Positions 57,268 to 64,000 of a stretch of DNA of 64,000 bases are shown piece by piece; position 1 is the first letter of the stretch, and each line of letters starts with the position of its first letter. The translations under genes and the position numbers were made by a program. The notes beneath the pieces are model-generated. The model was not told the DNA's origin and searched no databases. It worked only from the letters and a program-made list of their open reading frames with translations. This DNA is from Chloroflexus aggregans DSM 9485 (GTDB lineage: Bacteria > Chloroflexota > Chloroflexia > Chloroflexales > Chloroflexaceae). The stretch spans positions 2,059,353 through 2,123,352 of the forward strand of contig NC_011831.1 of NCBI RefSeq assembly GCF_000021945.1, given 5' to 3'.

Positions 57268-59250
57268 TTATGCATGAGTTTGGGCCGCTTCCCGCATACG
57301 CAACGCGGCAACCACCGGGATCAAAGCGGCGTCACTGACTTCACCGGTCGCGACGAGGGCATTGAGCGCAGCGTAGCGAGTACGCAACAACGCCAACGCC
57401 GTTTCATCACTGAGACGGGCCGGTTCAAGTTTCGCAATCAGATCAAGTGCATCACGGGGACGGCCCTGTGCCAATGCCTGTTCGGCCCGCTGAATATCAG
57501 TACGGGCTGCTTGATCGGCTTGCTGGCCGGCAGTAATGGCAGCCGCCAGCATTGGCCAGCCACCGGGCGGTGAAAAGGCAGCATAACGGTCAAGATCGGC
57601 GCTCAGTTCGGCATACACTGCTGCAGCAACATGCCAACGTCGGGCAGCTAATGCCGCGCCGATCTGCTCATACGCAGTACGCCCCGCTACAGCCGGAGCC
57701 TGAGCAAGGACCGGTTCTACAGCCAACACATGCCGTGCCGCCTGCACCAAACGCTCATCCTGGCGCTCACTCCATGCCCGGCGTAAGATTGCCAACGCCC
57801 GTTCAGAGGCACCGGTTTGACGGGCTAAGGCGGCTTGCGCCAGCGCATCATCGACCGCAGCACGACTACTCGCTACTGCCCGAGGACGCTCGGTGAGTTT
57901 GAGCAACGCAAAGCGCTGCAACAGCGTTTCCGGCGTCCGATCGGCTCCTTCCCATACCAGTCGATCATCTTGCACCTGAGCACTACAATGCCATCGTATC
58001 CCCTCGGCAACCGGTTCTGCCCAAGCTAACCGAATTAACGTTGGTCGCAACCCACTTGCCGTCTCTTCACAGCCATCGAGCAACGCGACCTCGTTGATAT
58101 ACCGACGACCGGCAGTACGAGCGAGATGGATGACGACCTGAAAGTTATCGCAAATATCTTCCAGTGCATTGGTTCGCCGCCCTTCGTAAAGGTATGCGCC
58201 CGGCATGGCCGCACAATCGGCTAACCGACTGACGGCGCGCACGGTGTTCCGCGCGTGGATCGTTGTCACTACGGCATGACCACTCACTGCCACTGCCAGG
58301 ATCGCTCCAGCCTCGGCAGCACGAGTTTCACCGGGTGCAACTAGCGATGGCGTCTGCCGTAAGACTTCGCGTGCTGCGCGCCCAAAGGCTTGTGGATCAA
58401 GACTGGTCTGAACCAATTCACGGGTCCATGCAGCATGACGGACATTGATCTCTAGGGTGTTATCCTCAATCGTTATCACGTGTGGTTCACCCGGCCACGA
58501 ATTGACAATTGCCTCGAGCAATGCTGTCTTGCCACAACCGGTTTCACCGGCGATGAGAAACGAACAACGTGCGCGCACGAGGAGGTGCAATACTGCGTAG
58601 AGCGTCTCATCGCACGCCCCGCGCCGAAGAATATCGGCAAGTGTCCAAGCAGTGCGGCGACCACGCCGAATACAGATCAGCGCAGTATCATCAGGCGTAC
58701 AAGGCGGGATCGTCACATGCATGCGCGTACCATGGGCCAGTGGCAGGGTATCTTGCGGTCGGCTACGGTCGAGTGGTACTGCCAATCGCGACGCTAAAAC
58801 CAAGGCTCTATCTAACGCTTGCCGCGGTGAACTGAAGCGTTCAGGGGCAAGCGTAAAATCGGCCCCGTCCTCCTGCACCATGATTTGGTCACCGATAATT
58901 TTTACTTCTTGGATCCGCTCGTCATCGAGGTAAGGTTGGGCCGGCCCCCAGCCAATTGTGTCGTGAAAAAGGCGTAACAGACTAGCATCATCTGTAGGAA
59001 AACCGGCTAATGGCCCACCACGTTCAGTATGCGCACCAATTGCCGACCGTAATACGCGCAGTACTTCCGGATCGCGTTCTGCAGAAGGTGCAACCGGATC
59101 GAGGAGTTCGGCGCTTAATTCGGCCAGTAGTAAGTCACGGGCTGCCTGTAATACAGTTGCCGTCGGATCGCTGGTCGCCGATTGTTGTGGGATCAAATCG
59201 GCCAATCCACCCTCTTCGAGCACCGTTAATGGTCGGTAAGCAGGATGCAT
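57268..59250 (-). CDS. tadA: Tad/CpaF-type secretion ATPase with long helical C-terminal extension
   Basis: Hexameric secretion ATPase of the VirB11/CpaF family, 660 aa against about 450 usual. Walker A is GETGCGKT (235-242); the His-box region THAARN-like reads VVTTIHARNTVRA, and the Walker B neighbourhood is LVAPGETRAAEAG, keeping GE-R-EA. An extra about 210 aa at the C-terminus is Ala-rich helical, TPR-like (ALAQAALARQTGASERALAIL, RAEQALAQGRPRDALDLI), probably for protein contacts. ATG preceded by GAGAGGA. A second, more canonical ATPase is encoded at 60583. Confidence 0.9.
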   Translation of the reverse strand: MHPAYRPLTVLEEGGLADLIPQQSATSDPTATVLQAARDLLLAELSAELLDPVAPSAERDPEVLRVLRSAIGAHTERGGPLAGFPTDDASLLRLFHDTIGWGPAQPYLDDERIQEVKIIGDQIMVQEDGADFTLAPERFSSPRQALDRALVLASRLAVPLDRSRPQDTLPLAHGTRMHVTIPPCTPDDTALICIRRGRRTAWTLADILRRGACDETLYAVLHLLVRARCSFLIAGETGCGKTALLEAIVNSWPGEPHVITIEDNTLEINVRHAAWTRELVQTSLDPQAFGRAAREVLRQTPSLVAPGETRAAEAGAILAVAVSGHAVVTTIHARNTVRAVSRLADCAAMPGAYLYEGRRTNALEDICDNFQVVIHLARTAGRRYINEVALLDGCEETASGLRPTLIRLAWAEPVAEGIRWHCSAQVQDDRLVWEGADRTPETLLQRFALLKLTERPRAVASSRAAVDDALAQAALARQTGASERALAILRRAWSERQDERLVQAARHVLAVEPVLAQAPAVAGRTAYEQIGAALAARRWHVAAAVYAELSADLDRYAAFSPPGGWPMLAAAITAGQQADQAARTDIQRAEQALAQGRPRDALDLIAKLEPARLSDETALALLRTRYAALNALVATGEVSDAALIPVVAALRMREAAQTHA

Positions 59251-59265
59251 GATATCCTCTCTTGG

Positions 59266-60525
59266 CTATGACACTGCCGGAGCCGGTGTACGCTGACCAA
59301 ACATCTGCTCGCTCAAGCGCCCCCACCATCCTGTTTTCGGCATCGGCAGCCGCGGTTGCAGACCGGCATGCGCGCAGAGCGTTTCGACCACCCGATGGGT
59401 AGCTTGCGTAAAACGGCTGTACGGTCCGAGATCGAGCATTGAAATGTAGCCATCGTGTTCGTCGGCAAGACTGGCGAGACGCGGTTCGCGCGGCAGTACG
59501 CCAAGATTACTCAGCCGTGGATAACGCCGTGCAAATAGGTCGGCGACCATACTGACGGTCACAGTGACGCCACGCTCAGGTTCCATGAAGAGCAACGCAC
59601 AGCGTTCGAGACGGTCAGGGGCCAATTCGGTAAAGTGGTCGAGCATATGCCCCACTCCCATCCGCTCACGAGCACCGGGCGGAGTGGGTAACACCACATT
59701 GCCACCTGCCTGCAAGACGTGCGTTGCGTAAGGTCGACGTAAGTAATCGGGAGGTGTGTCGATCAATACGACATCGTACCCTTCAAGAGCGATAATCCCC
59801 TGATACAACCCTTGCCAATCGGGCAAACGCAGATCGTTCTCGGCGCGAGCTACGGCATGTGAACCGATCAGCAGATCGATCCGTCCCCAACCCTGGTTAG
59901 TGGCACGAGTATGCTCAGGCTGAAAGATGAAAGGCTGAATACCGCTCGGATGCCAATGCGCCGGCCCACGTTGCACGAGATGGAGATATGACGGAGCACT
60001 GGCCGGAATCCGAAACGCCGGGACTAAGCCGGGATTTGAAATATCACTGTCCCATACCAACACATCCAGGCCACGTCGCCGCAACCCCTCGGCCAACACG
60101 CATGTGGCAAAGGTCTTGCCAATCCCACCTTTGGCCGCACCGATGGCAATCACCGGCAAGCGTTGGACACTGCTCCCACGCCGTCGCCCAAGCTGACCTC
60201 CAATCCAATCGGCCAATGTCACCGGATTACGCTCACTCGTGGCAGCCAAACCTGCGGCCAAGGCATCAGGCAGAGCCGATCGGGCGGGACCGGCCAACCC
60301 CAGCAGCACCTTTGCCCCTACCTGCTGAGCGCGGGCCGTCAGATCCCACAGATCGGCCAATGGCGTACCACGACTATCGTCAAGGTAAATTGCATCAGGC
60401 GGACGCGATCCGGTCAATAGCCGTTGTACCTGATCGATACGCGACGGTGCGAGAACGGCTACATCGCGCAATTGCTCGACTTCACTCTGGAGACCCTCAA
60501 TAGCGCTAAAAATAATGAGTTCCAT
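59266..60525 (-). CDS. tadZ: TadZ/CpaE-like ATPase
   Basis: ParA/MinD-superfamily protein of 419 aa that localises the Tad apparatus. An N-terminal receiver-like domain (about 1-110) without a clear phosphorylation Asp (IYLDDSRG) precedes the deviant Walker A KGGIGKT (132-138) and VWDSDISNPGLVP; VLIDTPPDYL is the Walker B. CpaE proteins target pilus assembly to a cell site. GGAG lies seven bases from the ATG. A 15-base gap separates it from the next ATPase gene. Confidence 0.88.
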   Translation of the reverse strand: MELIIFSAIEGLQSEVEQLRDVAVLAPSRIDQVQRLLTGSRPPDAIYLDDSRGTPLADLWDLTARAQQVGAKVLLGLAGPARSALPDALAAGLAATSERNPVTLADWIGGQLGRRRGSSVQRLPVIAIGAAKGGIGKTFATCVLAEGLRRRGLDVLVWDSDISNPGLVPAFRIPASAPSYLHLVQRGPAHWHPSGIQPFIFQPEHTRATNQGWGRIDLLIGSHAVARAENDLRLPDWQGLYQGIIALEGYDVVLIDTPPDYLRRPYATHVLQAGGNVVLPTPPGARERMGVGHMLDHFTELAPDRLERCALLFMEPERGVTVTVSMVADLFARRYPRLSNLGVLPREPRLASLADEHDGYISMLDLGPYSRFTQATHRVVETLCAHAGLQPRLPMPKTGWWGRLSEQMFGQRTPAPAVS

Positions 60526-60582
60526 AACATCACTCCGTTATCGGCCATAGCACGCGGTAGTTCCACGAACACGAAGCGCACC

Positions 60583-61788
60583 TTACATCCGACCCAATCC
60601 CCACCCTGCATTAACATAGCCGGCCCGTACCAACTGTTCACTCGTCCGTTCATAACGAAAAAGTGGGTTTGTTGGGAAAGGATCACCACTCTGACCTTGT
60701 GAGCCTTGGGGTAACACCTCTTCGATGGCCATCACACCACGCTTCCCATTAGGAGCACGTCCGATCTGGACTACCAACAGGTTCACGACATCAGAGGTGA
60801 TCAAACCGCGCACGATCTGAGCTGCTGCCTGCCCGGCACCGGTTGTCTCATGGGCCAAGCCGATCAGCGCCATCCGCTCAAGGTTTCGTAACGCTCCTTG
60901 TACCGTCGCCGCGTGAATGGTGCCTAAACCGGGATGACCGGTTGCGGCCGCTTGTAACATCGCCATTGCCTCGCCACCACGTACCTCACCAACGATGATG
61001 TAGTTGGGCTTTTGGCGAAGGGCAAAGGTCACAGCACGGCTAAAACCACCGGTTTCAGCCGGTGCTTCAATATGTAAACTATTGGCGCTATGGGGCAGCT
61101 CCCCACCATCTTCAATGACGACCAAGCGCATACGTGTGCCAATCGCCTGGGTCAACGCGGCGGCTAGTGTTGTCTTTCCACTACCGGTCGGACCGGCAAT
61201 CAGCACTGATGCACCACCGTTAAGAGCCGCCAATAAGAGTTCACCGGCTTCCCGACTAATGACGTTGCTCTGCACAAGATCGTCGAGTGTTGCCCACCGT
61301 TCGGGCAGTAAGCGAATCGCCAGACTCGGTCCAGATGGGGAAGCGCGTCGGTTCGTTATGGCATAGCGCAACCTGTCAACAACGCCTTGGACGAATGCCG
61401 GCAGTGGAGCATCGCCGATCACACCGTGACTACGTAGCACCAACTGACGTTGCGTCCAATCGATCCAGGCCGGGTGGACGATTACACCGGTATTGACCAT
61501 CATGCCGCGCTGCACCACAAAAAAGGGCGAATCGGACGGACCGTTAAATAGAATGTCTGACACCGCATGCTCAGGATCACGCCAAATCTCGATAGGACCG
61601 TACCATGCCACATCGCGCCATGGCACCGAGTCATCGAATCCGAGCCGAGCAAACGCCTCATCAGGTGGTAAGTGCCAGCAATCGCGCAGACGACCGCTGC
61701 GCAGCAACATCCGTAATTCTTCCGTGATGGCTGCACCGGTAGCCGGTGATGGCACCGACTGCACTCTAGTGTCCCATAAGGTTTGCAC
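60583..61788 (-). CDS. CpaF/VirB11-type secretion ATPase (second)
   Basis: Secretion ATPase of 401 aa. Walker A AGPTGSGKTT (199-206), Asp box VVIEDGGELPHS, Walker B IIVGEVRGGEAMAML and His box HPGLGTIHAATVQGA are all intact, making this the more canonical ATPase of the locus. The N-terminal domain (about 1-180) is divergent. GTG start at 61788 with AAGGAGA six bases upstream. It may power the pilus while the other acts in retraction or another step, which is inference. Confidence 0.9.
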   Translation of the reverse strand: MQTLWDTRVQSVPSPATGAAITEELRMLLRSGRLRDCWHLPPDEAFARLGFDDSVPWRDVAWYGPIEIWRDPEHAVSDILFNGPSDSPFFVVQRGMMVNTGVIVHPAWIDWTQRQLVLRSHGVIGDAPLPAFVQGVVDRLRYAITNRRASPSGPSLAIRLLPERWATLDDLVQSNVISREAGELLLAALNGGASVLIAGPTGSGKTTLAAALTQAIGTRMRLVVIEDGGELPHSANSLHIEAPAETGGFSRAVTFALRQKPNYIIVGEVRGGEAMAMLQAAATGHPGLGTIHAATVQGALRNLERMALIGLAHETTGAGQAAAQIVRGLITSDVVNLLVVQIGRAPNGKRGVMAIEEVLPQGSQGQSGDPFPTNPLFRYERTSEQLVRAGYVNAGWGLGRM

Positions 61789-61856
61789 GCTGTTCTCCTT
61801 TCGAGAGGTGGTATGCGGCGGAAGCCGGTCGCAACCACTTCCGCCAATTTGTACGA

Positions 61857-62654
61857 TTACTCGATCGGCTTGACCGGTGCGGTCAATTCCTCAACCGTAA
61901 GCTGGCCGATGTCGAGCCGTTCTAGAGCAGGTAAGATCGGTGCATCGCTGCTGTAACGCTCACCCCATATCGGCAAACCGGCAGCCTGCAAAGCCCAGAT
62001 CGCGTGTGATTGGTAAGGTGTGAGTTCGAGATACGCCACCTGCGCTTCACTATCAATGTAGAGAACACGCGCACCGCTCAACAACCGACACGCATAAGGG
62101 CGCGGCTGTAGTGGTGTATCCGGCGGTAGTACGGTCGGTGTCCGCCCCTCGGCAACACTACGTGCCCGATCGCAAACATCTGCGGCGCCACTCGGATCGT
62201 TGAACCCGATGTTCACCCGATCATGGTGGGTCAACGGGCCGATAGTTTCGGTACTGAACGGTACCGGCACCATTCCCGGTGTTAAGGTTTCACCGTTGGG
62301 ATAGACCGGCTGAGCCGGCGATTGCGCCGTCACCATTGATGGCTGAAGCAAATCATTGGCCGAAAGATTACGGGCAGCATACTGGCCGATAACCTGCGCC
62401 GGCGAAGCAATACCGGTCAATTGTATTGGACGATGACGCGGCAGTAATACCACTGTCAGATCATCAGCACTGAGTTGATGACCATACGGAACATCACGGG
62501 CGAGTATCACCACCGGTTCGCTTTGACCGGCCTCAAGAAAGGCGATCACCGTAAATACCGCCGTCACGATTAAGCCTAAACCGATCAGAATAGCCGGTAG
62601 TGGATTACTACGCCGACGGGTGAGGGCCTGATTGAGCGTGCCAAGGGCCGACAT
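61857..62654 (-). CDS. cpaB: Flp pilus assembly protein CpaB/RcpC-like (SAF domain)
   Basis: Protein of 265 aa with one N-terminal helix (about 22-42, ILIGLGLIVTAVFTVIAFL) and an extracytoplasmic SAF domain (VVILARDVPYGHQLSADDLTVV ... ARNLSANDLLQPSMV). RcpC/CpaB proteins link the inner-membrane platform with the secretin channel in diderms. Here no secretin gene is visible. ATG 62654 is chosen because AAGGAGAG lies seven bases upstream; longer frame upstream overlaps the next gene. Confidence 0.88.
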   Translation of the reverse strand: MSALGTLNQALTRRRSNPLPAILIGLGLIVTAVFTVIAFLEAGQSEPVVILARDVPYGHQLSADDLTVVLLPRHRPIQLTGIASPAQVIGQYAARNLSANDLLQPSMVTAQSPAQPVYPNGETLTPGMVPVPFSTETIGPLTHHDRVNIGFNDPSGAADVCDRARSVAEGRTPTVLPPDTPLQPRPYACRLLSGARVLYIDSEAQVAYLELTPYQSHAIWALQAAGLPIWGERYSSDAPILPALERLDIGQLTVEELTAPVKPIE

Positions 62655-62676
62655 ACAAACTCTCCTTTCGCTACAG

Positions 62677-63189
62677 TTATGGTCGTTCCAACCGATCAAC
62701 CGTATCTGCCGCACGAATACGTGGTCGGACTTCGCCTAACCCAAACAATCCGCGCAATACCGGTTGCACTTCTGCGCAAAGCAATGGTGTGGTGGTACTG
62801 ATCGAACCACACACGCCTCCCTGAGGCAGAACCGTCCAGCGCGTATTGGCCGCCAAAACAACCGGATCAACTCCACCGAGATGGGCTTGCTGCAAATTCA
62901 CGAGCAAGAATTGGTGTGCTACTTGCACAAGAGCGGCACATTGGCCGGGCGACTGGATCGTTACCGACTGACATACCCGATTACCACGCAGAGCCTGACC
63001 ATTCCGCGCTAAAACGGCATAATCGATCTGTTGTACTGCCGAACGAGTAGCCTGTTGCAATGCGTCTTCGAGTTTGGCAACGGCGAGCCAGAGATTGGCA
63101 AGCTCGATCACCACTAACACGAAGAGGGTGAGTATCGGCAGCATCAAAGCTACCAGTGGCAAGGCCTGACCATGAACGCGGTACACCAT
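62677..63189 (-). CDS. TadE/TadG-like pseudopilin protein
   Basis: Protein of 170 aa. The N-terminus MVYRVHGQALPLVALMLPIL resembles the TadE/TadG GQxLPLVAL...P helix (about 8-36), a pilin-like N-terminal hydrophobic segment, followed by an extracytoplasmic domain with four cysteines. Such proteins are minor pilins or initiators of Flp pili. AGGAG six bases before ATG. Nine bases after the tadE stop. Confidence 0.82.
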   Translation of the reverse strand: MVYRVHGQALPLVALMLPILTLFVLVVIELANLWLAVAKLEDALQQATRSAVQQIDYAVLARNGQALRGNRVCQSVTIQSPGQCAALVQVAHQFLLVNLQQAHLGGVDPVVLAANTRWTVLPQGGVCGSISTTTPLLCAEVQPVLRGLFGLGEVRPRIRAADTVDRLERP

Positions 63190-63198
63190 CGACAGCTC

Positions 63199-63600
63199 CT
63201 ACTGTTGATCGCGCTCGGCAGCACGAGTAGCATTGGCCCGCACGACAAGCTCATCCCCGAACGGTAAGAGGGCAATTGGTATCCACAATGCTGCGCGATA
63301 CCGTACTTCAACAGTGATCGGGTCATAACGCCGACACGGACGACGAGGGCACGCTATGACTACTTCGCTGTTTGACGGCGTTACCCACGCACTTCCGGCA
63401 AGTGCTTGCCGAGCGGCAGTCTCGGTTGCGGTACGGTCACCACCGGTCAATGCAGCTTGATGTGCTGCCGCTCGCGCCGCTTGATTAACGGCATAGTGTG
63501 TGAGGAGAAGCTGACCGACGCTAAAGAGACCAACCACGAGCGTGAGCAAAATCGGTAACGCAAGTGCCATCTCGATAAGCGTTTGACCTTCTTTTCGCAT
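63199..63600 (-). CDS. tadE: TadE-like pseudopilin
   Basis: Protein of 133 aa with the TadE signature MRKEGQTLIEMALALPILL (G-QxxxEMALxLP), including the Glu at position 5 after the cleavage-like site that is characteristic of type IV-like pilins. Processing by a prepilin peptidase is expected. ATG 63600 has AAGGAG eight bases upstream. Confidence 0.88.
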   Translation of the reverse strand: MRKEGQTLIEMALALPILLTLVVGLFSVGQLLLTHYAVNQAARAAAHQAALTGGDRTATETAARQALAGSAWVTPSNSEVVIACPRRPCRRYDPITVEVRYRAALWIPIALLPFGDELVVRANATRAAERDQQ

Positions 63601-63692
63601 GAAGAAACTCCTTTCCATGTATCAACCGAATAACGCACGAACGACGGCGGTGAACGGCTCTGATGTCTTGGCATAAATCTCACCAGTTGAAG

Positions 63693-64000
63693 TTAATTAC
63701 CGGGTGCCACGAGTGAACGAGGCACAAGGAGCGTAATATCAACCTGCTCGGTGATCAGTTGGCGAGCCGGATCGGGTAATGGCACGACCGGTACCGGTGG
63801 CAGTGGTACCCCACCAATACTGCCCGGCGCCTGATTCACAATCTGCACCTCGATTTCGAGCTGGATCGTGAGCTGCACCTGATCGAGCATGTCAGTCGTG
63901 TAGAGATAGACGTCAGAGCGCATTGCCGGCGTCGGCGGTCGTCCCCAATAAAGATGGGCCTGATCGTTGAGATCACGTTCGCGCAAGACGATAGCACGCA
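63693..64000 (-). CDS. Tad-locus protein, C-terminal part (continues beyond window)
   Basis: Reading frame open to the window edge; the last about 100 aa are visible. AHLYWGRPPTPAMRSDVYLYTTD and a beta-rich tail VQLTIQLEIEVQIVN with a Pro-rich loop are seen; no catalytic motif. By position it is the first gene of the Tad set seen here, possibly a TadG-like protein, but this is not established. It ends 92 bases before the tadE start. Confidence 0.6.
   Translation of the reverse strand, partial: RAIVLRERDLNDQAHLYWGRPPTPAMRSDVYLYTTDMLDQVQLTIQLEIEVQIVNQAPGSIGGVPLPPVPVVPLPDPARQLITEQVDITLLVPRSLVAPGN

Overview
The window looks like chromosomal DNA of a filamentous anoxygenic phototroph of the Chloroflexus type. 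That assignment is an inference from gene content, moderate-to-high GC, Chloroflexota-style lipoproteins with Thr/Pro linkers, a Tad system without a visible secretin, and the SCO1664/DUF3090/histidine-phosphatase cassette shared with Actinobacteria. No rRNA, tRNA, CRISPR array, phage or transposase gene was seen. Genes are dense and mostly in short operons.

Layout. 1-7.2 kb (+): a sugar ABC transporter (two permeases, the first cut by the window edge) followed by a lipoprotein GH3, a lipoprotein GH16 laminarinase and a cytoplasmic GH3, which together read as a beta-glucan utilisation operon. 7.2-9.3 kb (-): the histidine phosphatase / DUF3090 / SCO1664-family cassette. 9.4-11.8 kb (-): a DA1-like zinc peptidase, a tRNA-queuosine mannosyltransferase-like enzyme and a flavin-reductase-fold protein. 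11.9-15.2 kb: a 3.3-kb gene-free array of about 20 palindromic elements interleaved with 20-bp subrepeats. 15.3-18.7 kb (-): PP2C/SpoIIE phosphatase, LytR-CpsA-Psr protein, LysM protein and esterase. 18.8-20.3 kb: aldehyde dehydrogenase. 20.5-25.8 kb (+): two tandem PotD-like lipoproteins, a hybrid histidine kinase and a single-domain response regulator. 25.9-30.4 kb (+): Slt-type lytic transglycosylase, an amber-split 7TM-PAS-STAS gene and a lipoprotein cytochrome c. 30.5-33.6 kb (-): mutS2 and cvpA. 33.9-37.3 kb (+): MFS transporter, fabF, rnc. 37.36-37.86 kb: fourteen 36-bp repeats running in frame into an RmlD-like reductase. 38.8-40.3 kb (-): a polytopic membrane protein pseudogene. 40.4-43.5 kb: zinc alcohol dehydrogenase and a UvrD-type helicase. 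43.6-45.5 kb (-): a tail-anchored pseudokinase fused to a DnaJ-type zinc finger. 45.8-52.2 kb (-): a six-gene run cysE-cysS-prmA-manA-rsmE-S41 protease. 52.4-54.1 kb: FmdB zinc ribbon and a cysteine-desulfurase-like enzyme. 54.2-55.4 kb: a second complex GC-rich repeat array. 55.5-64 kb (-): a nine-gene Tad (Flp-type) assembly locus with two different secretion ATPases, running off the right edge.

The most unusual items are the pseudokinase/DnaJ-zinc-finger/tail-anchor fusion, the bacterial DA1-like peptidase beside a QTMAN-like glycosyltransferase, the binding-protein/sensor-kinase module without a permease, the three unrelated repeat arrays, and two genes broken by TAG where the protein context suggests tryptophan. 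Several promoters share an extended -10 box of the form TG[C/G]TAT.
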